Shown here one piece after another: positions 1 through 10,438 of a stretch of DNA of 64,000 nt. The stretch is from Jaminaea rosea (lineage: Eukaryota > Basidiomycota > Exobasidiomycetes > Microstromatales). How positions within the stretch are numbered: position 1 is the stretch's first letter; each line of letters starts with the position of its first letter. The stretch spans positions 62,001-126,000 of the forward strand of contig NW_020289991.1 of assembly GCF_003144245.1 (NCBI RefSeq), written 5' to 3'. Made by a program: the position numbers and the translations under genes. The notes under the pieces were generated by a model. That model saw only the letters and a list, made by a program, of their open reading frames with translations, made no database searches and was not told the origin of the DNA.

Positions 1-1949
1 AGACAGTCACGGACGCCGTTGAGGATGTAGCACTGTGCGAGGTGTGCGGGAAGGGAGGGGTGAGGCGTGAATGAGTGCGTGGGGAAGAAGAGTGGGTGGA
101 GGACGGGGGAGGAGCTCACGTGAAGGATAGCCTTGTTGTGCCATCGTGAGTTGACGAGCCCGTCGTCGCCCGAAGAGGGGAAGAGGGGGCTGGGAGGGGT
201 CGGTCCTTCTTCGAGCAGGCCTTCTTTTGCATCCAACTCGAAGTCGATCTCTGTAATCTTAGCACGAGTCTGCAGCAACGAGCACGTAGCAAGGCAAGGG
301 TCATGAGCAGCTCTACGAAGGCCAAACGCAATAGACGTGCGGAGGTGTCTCACTTCATCGTCGTCTTGCATCGGATCGCGATTCTCGGGGCCACGACGCT
401 GCTCCTCAATCACTTGTGCGCGGTCTGCGACAGCTTGGCCAGGGGGCGCCTCGCTCCTCTTCTTCTTCTTGGTATAGACCTTTTGTGGGACATTGACCAC
501 GAGCTACACGCGCAACAAGGAGACGACGCGACGTTGGGGACGATCTCGCTCAGCCTACACCAAAGGGGGAGGAGGATTAGGGTCACTTACCTCCTCCTGA
601 TTGTCGCCCTCCTCCTGATTGTCGCCCTCCTCCTGATCGTACCCTCCCTCTTCAGGCTCTCCGCCATCCACTCCCAAAGTCTGGGAAGGGGGCCCACCTC
701 CGCTTCCCTGACCAGCGCCGGGCTTCTTCTTGGCTGGGCAGGCAAGCTTGAATCGGTCCCGACAGGGGCCAGGGCCATGATGGCTTACAGGCGTGGGTCG
801 GGGAAGGCAGTACCTGACTCCACGATAGATCCTGCACTGCGGGCGCGCGAGGCGGGGATGGAGAAGGTGAGCAGGTGGAGCTCTCGAGCACTGTGTGAGC
901 GTGCGAAGAGGGAAGCGGACTCACTCCTCTCAAGGGACGAGGGCGGAAAAGATCCTCGTCGGAGACGTTCGATGTGTCCCTGACTTCTTCGTAAGATTCG
1001 TCCTCGGTCGTGATAGCCTCGGCGAAGGTTTTGCTTGCTTCCTCCTGGCCAGCCGCCTCCCCTTCAGGCTCTTCGCTGTGGGCAAGCACAGTTTCCTGGC
1101 CTGGCGGTCCGCCGTCCTCGTCTCCCTGCGGCTTCTTCGGGCAGACGCGTTTAGTTTGGGCACCGCAAGGGGGAATGCCATGATGGCCTGCAGGTGTAGG
1201 TGGGGGAAGACAAGTCGTGGTTCCCCTGTAGGTCGTGCACTAGGGACGCATGACGTCGGGGTTAACGAGGTGAGGAGGGTGAGATTGGGCGTCTTGTACG
1301 TGCGCAAGGCGAAGAGGCAGTGAAGCTCACCCCCGAAACTGGTTTGCCGCCACTGCGGCGCTCGATGGATACGTCCGTGGAGTAATCTAGCAGGTCTCTG
1401 GCGTCTTGGTAAGGTGCGCTCTCAGGTTCCATGGTCTGCGCGAGCCAGGCGTCGAGACGGTGTCAGAAGACCATTGCACGGCCCCTGCAGTGACCGTGAG
1501 CGACTCACCTCTTCGACAGTCACCACATCGCGTTCCTCAGCATCGCCCTCCTTGACAGGCTTGCCTACATCTTCGATGATGGCGTGATCGATGTCATTGG
1601 TCTTGGTCGTGTGATTGTGTACGACCGTGAGGGGTGCCTCGTCGATTGGCTCGGCAGGCAGATGGACTTCGACTCCTCCATCAGAGAGGACGCAGTTGCG
1701 GTCATGGACATTGTAGCACGCATCGTGATTGGGGTGAAGACGGGCCTGCAGGGGAAAGTCAAGTAAGCAGCTGCTCATTGAGGGTCTGTGGCTGGGGAGA
1801 CTCACCTCGAGTGCGTCACTGGAGTTGGTCACTGGGAGAGGGGCAGCCTTGACGAAGGAGGCCGGGAGGTTGTTGAGGATGACTGTCAGCGTAAGCGTCA
1901 CGATGACGCAGAGCACTTGGCTTAAAGCGCCGCGCTTGAGTGCGAGCAT
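1..1949 (-). CDS. Modular secreted cysteine-rich protein (5' part, runs off window)
   Basis: Not a recognised family. The protein starts at 1949 with a signal peptide (MLALKRGALSQVLCVIVTLT...), cut near AAPLPV. Eight exons are visible: 1949-1806, 1745-1509, 1435-1331, 1239-925, 836-591, 503-354, 269-120 and 32 to the edge. All seven introns are phase 0 with GTGAGT-like donors. Four short cysteine modules recur, each starting at or near an exon start: CYNVHDRNC, CTTYRGTTTC, CRIYRGVRYC and CYILNGVRDC. The two middle ones are clear duplicates, sharing YRG, CLP.PTP, HHG and a following CP.KK. Acidic linkers separate the modules, including a DNQEEG repeat. The first codon was chosen because the upstream frame has no signal-like sequence. 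The 3' end lies outside the window. A secreted, modular role is inferred; no function can be assigned. Confidence 0.6.
591..648 (-). repeat. Short in-frame tandem repeat inside the secreted modular gene
   Basis: An 18-base unit (plus strand: CCTCCTCCTGATTGTCGC) is repeated about three times with small changes. It encodes a DNQEEG-type acidic repeat at the end of exon 5, just before the splice donor. Its period is a multiple of three, so unit gain or loss would keep the frame. Confidence 0.7.
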
Positions 1950-2866
1950 AGTGCGGTATACTGTCGTGTAGTGTCGAGGGTCGTAGCGATATCTTGTGGT
2001 GCGCGGGGAGATGATGGTAGAAGGAGGGATCGAGGTAGGGTCGAGTCGGATGGTTGTCGGGGAAGGAGTCAGCACGATCGATGCGGAGGCGATCGAGCTA
2101 CTTATACCATCCGCTTTGTGCTGTGGGTTTTTGCACAGCATGACTCGCGATAAGCCCACCCCAACGGTCATGATGACGCGGGCTGACGGCTCTGGTAGCC
2201 TGCTCGATCCCAACGTCGAGGATCGAGAGCTCGCGGGTACTGCGCAGTCTCGCCGATATGGCAGGTAAGTGCTTGCCAGCCTCCGCTAATGGTGGGTCAC
2301 GCTGCCCACACGCCGCTCATTGTTAGTCACTGAATTGCCGTTACCTTCTCCCGAGGAAAGACAGTCGTAGGTTGCGGGCGGGAATGGAGGAGAACGACAT
2401 CCGGACCCGGTGTGCGTGCGAGCGTGGGTCATCACATTCCTTGCCGCCGAGCGAGAATTGAGCTATCACCGAAACGTACATCCAGGAGATAGCACGATGG
2501 TGGCGTCGTCACAATGGTCGCCGTCGCTTCGCCTGGCTCGTGGTTGAGGAGCAGTTGCGCGCTCGTGGAGTTGTCGACTCAGGGGCTGTCAAGCGAGGGG
2601 CGCGGGCGCGGGCGCGCTCAGCTGAGACGGGCAGGACGAGTTCGAGTGTTGGTTTGCTCCCGAGCGGGGCGCCAGGGCGGCTGATGCGTTGCGGTGCAGG
2701 CAGATTCCACTCCCGCCGCTCCTCCGTCCGCACCACCTCCTCCCGCTTCAACCCTTGAACCGCCAGCCGCCAGCCAATCTCGGCGTCTCGTCTCGACCCA
2801 CCCAATACTCTTGACCCTACAACCCACCACGAAGGCGCCGCACCTCCTCTTCGTCCAGCCCTTATC
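1950..2866. other. Intergenic, divergent promoter region
   Basis: No convincing gene was found here; the open frames lack domain, signal or splice structure. The stretch separates the minus-strand secreted gene from the plus-strand membrane-protein gene. A TATAAG-like motif on the minus strand near 2102-2107 lies about 150 bases upstream of the secreted gene's start codon and may be its promoter element. Confidence 0.4.
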
Positions 2867-4182
2867 ATGAATACCCTCCGGGGCACACTCCAGCGCTTTG
2901 GGTGGTCCAACGACCCACGCCCACGCACAGACGGATTCGGTCGTCATGAGGACAAGTACGCCCAGGGGATTGGACCCGCTGGGCCGTCCGTCACAGCTGC
3001 GGCGGCCACTCGCGATCGAGACGAGAGGATGACCAAGATCACATTTTGGCTGCGCATAGCATCGCTGCTGCTCTGCTTCCTCGCCCTCATTGTAGCAATT
3101 GTGGCTGCGGTGTTTCAGAAGAAGTGGATTGGCGGGCCTTCAGGCTTGACGGGATTCTTGCTATTCGCGACTGTGGCTTTTCTCCTCGTCAGCGCAGTAT
3201 TCACTCTGGTTCCTGTGCTGGTGGAGAGGGGATCAGGAGGCAAGAAGCTGGTGAGTTACGCGAGAGATGAAGGCTTAGCTGCGTATCGCCTCGCTGACGC
3301 AGCATATACTCTCCTCCCTCTGTGGCAGCCCGAGCTCGACCGAGCCCTCCGCGAGGATCGAGCTGGCTTTGTAGGTAATGGCTTCTGCCTCATCCTCGGC
3401 GCCATCGTTGCGGTCACGCAGACCATCTCCACCCTCACCGCCCCAGCATGCAAAGACGTTAACAAGGACCCGCACGTCAAGTCTTCGACGGGCAAGGAGG
3501 ATGACTACAAAGGGGCGCTACCTGGCTTCTGCAACACCAAGAGGGCGGAGACTGCCTTTTTGTGGCTGACGTGGATTACGTTCCTCGCGCTGGGGGTCTT
3601 GTTCTTGCTGGAATTCAAGAAGAGTAGGAAGGCGGGACCAAGGATACCGTGAGTAAACGCCAAGGGGGTGAGAGGAGCGCGTCGCTGACTGTATGCCTCC
3701 CCGCACGCAGCCCATTTGTTCATCCTGGCGGAGCAAGCGATGGCGGAGCCTTCCAGCCTCTCGGCGATGGCGAATTCGACGACGACGACGACCCGCATGC
3801 TCACGCGCAGACGTACGACCAGCAGCAGCGCTACCCAGGCTACGACGATGCGGCAGGCACCCAGCCGTATGAGACGCCGATGATGCCCGGCAGATATGGC
3901 GGTGGTGGAGGAGGCTACTCAAATCCAGTCTCGAACATCGAAGCACGCTACGGCATGCAGCACGCCCAGCCGCCTCCGCAGCAGTACGGCGCTTACGACC
4001 CTACGCCGGCATCCGGGTACAATACGACGCCGAATCCGTTTGCGGACGCTTTGGCGCAGGCTCAGCCGCTCAGCTCCAACGCACCACCGACGGCAGGGTA
4101 TCGCCCGAGCTATGACTATGGAGCTTATTCGGGAGGAGGAGGGGCACCGGCGCAGTACGAGGTGCCACAAAGGCGGTACTAA
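2867..4182 (+). CDS. Four-span MARVEL-like membrane protein
   Basis: Two exons, 2867-3648 and 3711-4182, join in frame across a 62-base intron (GTGAGT...CGCAG) to give a protein of 417 residues. After a 55-residue soluble start there are four hydrophobic segments. The first two are adjacent (around residues 60-85 and 95-120). An amphipathic stretch follows, then the third (around 170-190) and fourth (around 228-250) spans. Two cysteines in the loop between spans 3 and 4 resemble MARVEL/Nce102-type proteins of the fungal plasma membrane. The C-terminal third is a disordered tail rich in Tyr, Pro, Gln and Gly, with a run of five Asp. Assignment to MARVEL rests on topology, not on a diagnostic motif; a role in membrane microdomains is inference. 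Confidence 0.65.
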
Positions 4183-4429
4183 GTGTGCGGGGAGGCGCGC
4201 GCGTATGGACATTTGCTTTACTGCTTGGTTCACGGACTTTCTCATATCTCATGTTGATACTGGCTCTCATTGCTCCGCTGTATCATCACCAGCTCGCTCG
4301 CTCGCTCATCACTATCATCTATTCAGGTTCCTTGTAGCAGGACGCGGCTATGAACGCGTGGCGGCGTGGCGCGTCGAGTGGAGACAGGGCGGGGCGCCGG
4401 GCAAGGCGGAGCGGAGAGCGAGATGAAGG

Positions 4430-6748
4430 TTGAGCGGGCGAATCGCGCATCTTTCTTTGCTACCACCTCCTGTCAACTCGTGCGACCCTGCGCATCATGC
4501 TCGACGTCGTCGCATAGTCATCTCGCAAAAGGGCTCAGCTGAAGGGTCTAGGCTCAGCTCGACCATTACCTCAGCCCACGCGAGCTTGTCGCCCGCGATG
4601 ATGGTCGCCTCACCCGCTCCGTCGCCTCGCGCGACTCAGCATCCCACGAGGAGCGCGCCAGCAAATCTCGCCATGCTGGCGGATGCATCCGCCTTCACCC
4701 TGCCCCAACATATGAGCACGCCAGCATCGACTGCCCATCCAATCGAGGCGCTCACTCCCTCGACGGCCTTTCAAGAGATTGCCCAACTGTACTCCTCGCC
4801 TGCTGGCAAGGCAGCGCCGCAAGGCGCTCAGTCCAGGAGGGTGGCGTTCGACAACGCGCACGATAGCGCCGAGGAGGAGGACGACGACGAGGACAACGAC
4901 GAGGAGGAGCATGACTATGACTCCAGCGAAGGAGAAGAGGGGGAGGAGGAGGACGGCAGCGAGGATGTAGACGACGACGGGGAGGAGGAGGAAGACGATG
5001 ACGTGGAAGACGAAGGCGAGGAGCGTCAAGAAGGCGAAGCAATTGAGGTGGCAGAGGAGCCTCCTATCGACTGGGAGAGCGTAGATGCGACCGCCTTCTT
5101 CAATCTCTATTTCAACACCAACAACGGGGCCGACACCTCGAGTTCGAGCAGGACTCAGCTCAAGCCTCCGACGCCAGCTCCAGCCTTTTCACCTAATGGA
5201 TCGGCGATACCCCAAGCTCACCCGCAGCCGCAACCGCAGTTTCAGGCTGCCTGGGAGCAGCCCGCTTTCGCGACGGCCACGTCACCTTATGCGTCAGCAC
5301 CGACGCCGCAACCGGATTACGGCGCGGCAATTGACCTCCTCACCACCGTCCTGGGATCGGGTCAAGAAGTCCCGCCCGAGGTTCTTACCATGATCTTTAG
5401 CTCTATTCAGACCAGTCTAGGGTACGGCCCAGCCACGACGCCCAGTGGCAGCGGGCTTGGCGAAAGAGGCGCATCCTCGGGCAGCGTCGACAGCCTCGTG
5501 CCCATTCTGCGCGATCTCATCGAGAAGCAGTCTCAACAGCAGCAGCGACTCCAGCAGCGCCAAGCTCAGCAGCAGCAGCAGCAGCAGCTCGCCGCCGCTA
5601 CTCCCCCTGGGCAAGCCGTCACCGCGTTGAGCGATTGGCAGTCCCTCTTCCCCTCTCTCGCGCCGGGGCAGGGCATCAATCTAGATGACGAGGAGGACGA
5701 CGAAGACAATGACCCTTCATACGTGCCCTGGACGGCCTCCTTTCCAGATTTTCATGGCTCCCCCACGTACCCCAATATTCCAGTGCAAGGACTCTCGCCT
5801 GCCGCGGCTGCGGCTCTGGCTGCGCAAGACCAGACTCGCCCCTACCCTCCAGCCGGTGAGGAGTCGGCGGGCAAGGATGAGTCGCAGGGTGCGCAGACTG
5901 CTATGCTGTACAGCTCGCAAGAGGGACGTCCAGCAGCCAAGCGTGTGCGCCTTGACGACAGCGTGCCCAGCTCGGGCGATCGCGTGTCTACCCTCGCCTC
6001 AAATCAAGGCACGCACTCCTCACAGCAAGCACACGCCTCCTCGTCCTCCGCTCCAAACACTGTCGAGAACCCTCTTGCCAACCCTCCAAAGAAGAAGAAC
6101 AATCGTGGCCGCAAGCCCGTCTATCAGACTGACGCGGATCGCAAAGCTGCCCGTCGCGAGTCGAGTCGCAGAGCTCAGCAACGCTTCAGGGACAGGAACA
6201 AGGCGCGTCGCATCGCCGAGGGCGATCCGAACAGTCGACGTGGGCCTGGACGACCGCCTCGGAATGGCAGCAAAAGCATCAGCGGAGCAGCGAAGCGGGA
6301 CAGTCTTGAATCGGCTGGAGCGGAAGACCTAAGGGTGGAGAATCGTCGGCTTGCTGCTGAGGTGAAGCGGTTAAGGTCCGAGAATGCGAGGCTGAAGGAG
6401 CGGCTGCGGGTAGGGAGGGAGGGTGAGCATGGGGTGCGCCATAGCCAGGATGCGCAGAGCGATTTCAGCGGCGACGATGACGACGAAGATCAGTCGATGT
6501 ACAGCGAAGAGGACGAGGGCAGTGAGGGGGAGGATGGTGACGAAGAGGGGGATCATGTGGACAGCGGCCGCGATTCGTCACAAGAGGGTCACGCGAGGGG
6601 CGCTCACCATCGGCACAATGGGGACCAAGCCACTAACGTCAGCGCCAGCAAGAGGGTGAACGGCCACGCGGTACGTGGGAGAGCTGCCACCGCCGGGCGC
6701 GTTGGTATGCAGGCCATCGATCCAAGGCAGCTTCAGAGCTCGCAGTAG
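4430..6748 (+). CDS. AT-hook and bZIP-like nuclear regulator
   Basis: A single exon of 772 codons. The N-terminal third carries a long Asp/Glu tract, the centre has poly-Gln, and the C-terminal quarter holds the likely DNA-binding parts. These are a GRKP element, then RKAARRESSRRAQQRFRDR, which resembles a Yap-type bZIP basic region, an AT-hook core GPGRPPRN, and a heptad-like helix (LRVENRRLAAEVKRLR...) around residues 632-657. The spacing between basic region and zipper is much longer than in classical bZIP proteins, so it may bind DNA differently. The tail is again acidic. The start is uncertain: ATG 4430 opens the frame, but ATG 4598 (residue 57) is a plausible alternative. Nuclear transcription factor or chromatin factor is inferred. 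Confidence 0.6.
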   Translation: MSGRIAHLSLLPPPVNSCDPAHHARRRRIVISQKGSAEGSRLSSTITSAHASLSPAMMVASPAPSPRATQHPTRSAPANLAMLADASAFTLPQHMSTPASTAHPIEALTPSTAFQEIAQLYSSPAGKAAPQGAQSRRVAFDNAHDSAEEEDDDEDNDEEEHDYDSSEGEEGEEEDGSEDVDDDGEEEEDDDVEDEGEERQEGEAIEVAEEPPIDWESVDATAFFNLYFNTNNGADTSSSSRTQLKPPTPAPAFSPNGSAIPQAHPQPQPQFQAAWEQPAFATATSPYASAPTPQPDYGAAIDLLTTVLGSGQEVPPEVLTMIFSSIQTSLGYGPATTPSGSGLGERGASSGSVDSLVPILRDLIEKQSQQQQRLQQRQAQQQQQQQLAAATPPGQAVTALSDWQSLFPSLAPGQGINLDDEEDDEDNDPSYVPWTASFPDFHGSPTYPNIPVQGLSPAAAAALAAQDQTRPYPPAGEESAGKDESQGAQTAMLYSSQEGRPAAKRVRLDDSVPSSGDRVSTLASNQGTHSSQQAHASSSSAPNTVENPLANPPKKKNNRGRKPVYQTDADRKAARRESSRRAQQRFRDRNKARRIAEGDPNSRRGPGRPPRNGSKSISGAAKRDSLESAGAEDLRVENRRLAAEVKRLRSENARLKERLRVGREGEHGVRHSQDAQSDFSGDDDDEDQSMYSEEDEGSEGEDGDEEGDHVDSGRDSSQEGHARGAHHRHNGDQATNVSASKRVNGHAVRGRAATAGRVGMQAIDPRQLQSSQ

Positions 6749-7128
6749 CGCACACCAACGTAGGGCGCTAGTCTGCAGGAGCGGGAGGAATGTGGGCTGC
6801 TCGACGTCTGCAGGGTAGAGCTGAGAGGCACGGGCTGCCCTACCTTTTCTTTGTCACCTATCCATCATAATCTCGACTCGAATATACCAATCCATCGCAC
6901 TCGACGTGAGGTACAGCACGCTGCTCGTCGAGTCGCAGTAGGCTGCCCTCGCCTGCTGACATAAGCACTCCTCCGCCCGTCTGTCAACCACGTGGCGTCC
7001 GTCGCTGAATTTTGGCCGCGGCGGCTCGAGATTGGCCCTCGCGACTCTCTTGCTGCTCCGCCTTTACCGCCTTTTTCCTCGCCACGATATCATCCCTGTT
7101 ATCCTCCTCGTCCCTCGTCCCCTTCACC
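6749..7128. other. Intergenic
   Basis: This stretch holds the 3' region of the AT-hook gene and the promoter of the MPP10 gene. Both neighbours are on the plus strand. No additional gene, RNA or repeat was seen. Confidence 0.4.
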
Positions 7129-10100
7129 ATGGGGGATTCGGGCAGTGCAGCGAATGGCAGCAATGGCGCTGTGATCCCGCCACCACCGCCAGCTCTGCGC
7201 TCCCTCGTCGACTTGTCAGAGGCAATTGCCTCGCAGCCGGAGCGATTTGCTACTGGGTCGGTGGATGCGGGCATACTTGAGCAGAGCGAGACGGCCTTAA
7301 AGGATGTGTTTGCGCATTGTGAGTGATGGCGAGGGCAGTGAGCGCGATGCCAAATGGCAGCCGCTGACATGGAGCTTGTTCCCTTCGCCTCGCAGCCCTG
7401 GAGAGTGAAGCCCTCTCACTCCCCTACATCGGCCACCTGCTGCGCGAGACCGTAGGCGTCGAGTCTACCACGACGACTCGCTCTGGAGCTGGCAAGAAGC
7501 GCAAAAGACAAGCCCAGCGTCACTCTCCTTATCACGACCTCTTTCCCCCGACACCACTCGAAGGATTGGTGCTCAGCGACGTAGGAGAGGAAGCCGTCTG
7601 GCAGCAGCTCGAGTACCGCAATCAGGCGATCGAGAACGTGCTGGGCAAGATTCTCGTCACGACGGGTGCTGTACCCGGGGAGGATGAAGAAGAGGAGGAG
7701 GAGGAGGCGGAGCAAGACGTCGAGCCCTCGGACGAGGTCGACAAGAAGAAGCGTAAAAAGCAGCAGCGCGGCGCCGATTCGGATGCTCAGCGCGAGGAGA
7801 TCATTCGCGACCTCACATCACTCTCAGACGCAGACTTGCGAGCCATAGGTCTTGACCCGGCGCTTCGCTCTCAAGCGCTCGCAGCCGCTCAAGCCGGCGC
7901 CATCTCCAATGGCGAAGATGACGACGACGACGACTTTGCGCCCGACTCAGACGAAGAAGAAGAAGAGGGCATGTACCCAGAGGGCTACCCTGGTGCATCG
8001 GACATTTCGTCTGACGAGGAGGACGGGCCTGGCTCGAGCAAGCGCGTATACCACGAGCCGCTGAGGACGGAGAAGCAGCAGCGTAGGAAGAAGGAGGAGG
8101 ATGAGCGGCGAGAGATGCAGAGGGTGCGCGCTATGGGTGGGATGCGCGGCATAGACGGCGACGAAGATGATGATGACGAGTATGACGACGACGACGAGGA
8201 CGAGGATGAGTTGATGGACAGCGAGGAGGACGAGGAGGACGACGACGACGACAAAATCGACCCGTCAGTCCCGCCCGCCGCGCCCGCCACCAAGCGCTCC
8301 ATCCTCGACTCGCTGGACGACGACGCAGCAGCCGGCTCATCCTCCTCATCATCCAAGAGCAAACGCCGCCATCCAACGCTCGACGACGACTTCTTCTCCA
8401 TCGACGAGTTCAACCGCCAGACCGAAGAGCAAGAGCGTCGCGAGATCTTCAAAGAGGCGAATGGCGATGGCGAGGACGACGACGAGGACGTCGACATGTT
8501 CCAAGCCTTCAGCGATGAAGAGGGCGATGACGAGGATGGGGATGCTGGCATGGGTGGCCTCGGGTCTGCAGCTGGCCTGCGCTACGCCGACTTCTTCCTG
8601 CCTCCACCGGGCGGGGGGGCTGGGCAACGAGGGTCGGCACAGAAGCGTGCAAAGGGCAAGGGGAAGGGATCGCGCGTGGGACAGGGTGCAAAGCTGGCCA
8701 AACAAGAGCGTGATGCGCGCGCGGAGGAATCCGAGGAGCACGACGATTCGCGCGAGCAGCAGGACGACTTCCCGGCTGACTTCGCTGCCGATGACGCCGA
8801 CGACAGCGACGCGTCCAGCAGCAGCAGCGAGGAGGATGACGCGCCAGCGCGCCCGACCACTCGCGTCCGCTTTGCCCCTCAAGTTGCCATCCGCAACATC
8901 AAGGCTCGACCGAACAAGGGGCTTGAGGATGGCGAGATTACGCCAGAGCTCCTGCGCGCCTTGGCCGAGCAGCAGGGTGGCGGCAGCGACGACGACATGA
9001 GCGACGATGAAGCGGAGTCGGACGACGAGAGCGATATCAGCGAGAGCGACGAGGGTAGCGACGGGTCGAGCAGCGCCTCAGAGCAAGACGAGATGGAGGT
9101 GGAAAGCGAGGCAGGCGGGAGCGTCTTTGACGAGGACAAGGAGCAGGAGACTGCGCGACGATTCGCTGGCGACCTCTTCGCAGGCGACGACAGCGACGAG
9201 GAGGGCGACGAAGCGTCAGGCTCGAACACGAAGCTCTCCGCGCATGAGCGACGCCTCGCCACCCTTCAAGCAGAGATTGCCCGCCTCGAGTCGGAGAATG
9301 TAGCCGCAAAGGACTGGACGCTGGCGGGCGAGGCGTCGTCACGCGCTCGTCCCAAGGACTCTCTGCTCGAGCAAGACTTGGAGTTCGAACAGACGTCACG
9401 CCCCACGCCGACTATCACAATCGACAAGACGGAAGCTCTCGAAGAGTTGATCAAGCGACGCATCCTCGAGAATCGCTTCGACGACGTCGTTGCTCGGCGC
9501 GTATTCGCTCAGCCCGAGTACAAACCTGAGCAGGAGCTGAGCGACCGCAAGAGTGGGAAATCGCTGGCCGAAGAGTACGAGGACGACCTACGTCGCAAGG
9601 CTGAGGGAGGGGAGGCGCCACGCAGCGAGTCGGAGCGCAAGCTTGAGTCGGAGCGAGCTCAGGTGGCGACGCTCATGGACGAGCTCTTCGACAAGCTAGA
9701 TGCGCTCTCCAACGCACACTTTACTCCTCGCGCGCCCAAGGCAGCGATCACGACGCTCTCGAGCTCGGCCCCCGCGATCGCGATGGAAGGCAGTGCGACG
9801 GCATTGCCCACTACGGCTCACTTGGCTCCTCAGCTGGCCGCTCACGAGACGCTCGAGCGCGACGAGAGAGATGCGGTTCTACGGGGCGAAAAGAGCGAGC
9901 TCACCCACGAGGAGAAGCAGGCAGCTTATCGACGCAAGAAGCGTGAGGCCAAGGCGGGCAAGGCGGGCGAGGCTGAGCGCGGTGAAGCGAAGAGGATGAA
10001 TGATGAGGCTGGAAAGAAGGTCGCGCCTGCTTCGAGTGGCAGCGGTAGCAGCAAGAAGAGTGCGGATCAACGCGAGAAGGACGAGGCGATGAAGAAGTTG

Positions 10101-10211
10101 TTGGGCATGCGGGGCGTAACGGTGGTGGGCAAGGGCGAGAAGAAGGCGGCTCGGGGGGGCAAAGCCAAAGAGACTGGCGGAGAGAAGAGGGCGGAGAGCT
10201 TCAAGCTGTGA
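7129..10211 (+). CDS. MPP10: U3 small nucleolar ribonucleoprotein MPP10
   Basis: Two exons, 7129-7318 and 7396-10211, encode 1001 residues. The 77-base intron has GTGAGT and CGCAG ends and splits a serine codon. The order of features is typical of Mpp10: a helical N-terminus, several very acidic tracts, a LDDDFFSIDEFNRQ core, a YADFFLPP segment, then the conserved C-terminal block (SAHERRLATLQAEIARLES, KDWTLAGEA, RPKDSLLEQDLEFE, KRRILENRFDDVVARR, KSLAEEYEDD). In the family this nucleolar protein is part of the SSU processome with Imp3, Imp4 and U3 snoRNA and is needed for 18S rRNA processing. The protein is longer than yeast Mpp10 (593 residues), mainly through acidic insertions. Confidence 0.93.
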
Positions 10212-10438
10212 TTGAGACGTGTGAATTCACTCTAATCCTGTCGTGCACGCCTTTCGTCTTGTCGTAGCGTCGAGTGTCGCGTGCCGTACTGTGTGCTATT
10301 TGAGCCGCGGCACGGACAGAGGAGCGGCCACGCGGTCTAAGCTCGTCTCCACTCGAAGGCCAGTGCGAGCCGCGAACCGCGATCCTGGTTCCGTTGCTAC
10401 TTTCCTCCTAATCCCCATCATCTTGGCCGCATACAAGG

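Noticed and set aside
8160-8260. Poly-acidic tract in MPP10 as a microsatellite of separate interest
   Set aside because: Acidic tracts are normal for Mpp10; the triplet repeats only encode them.
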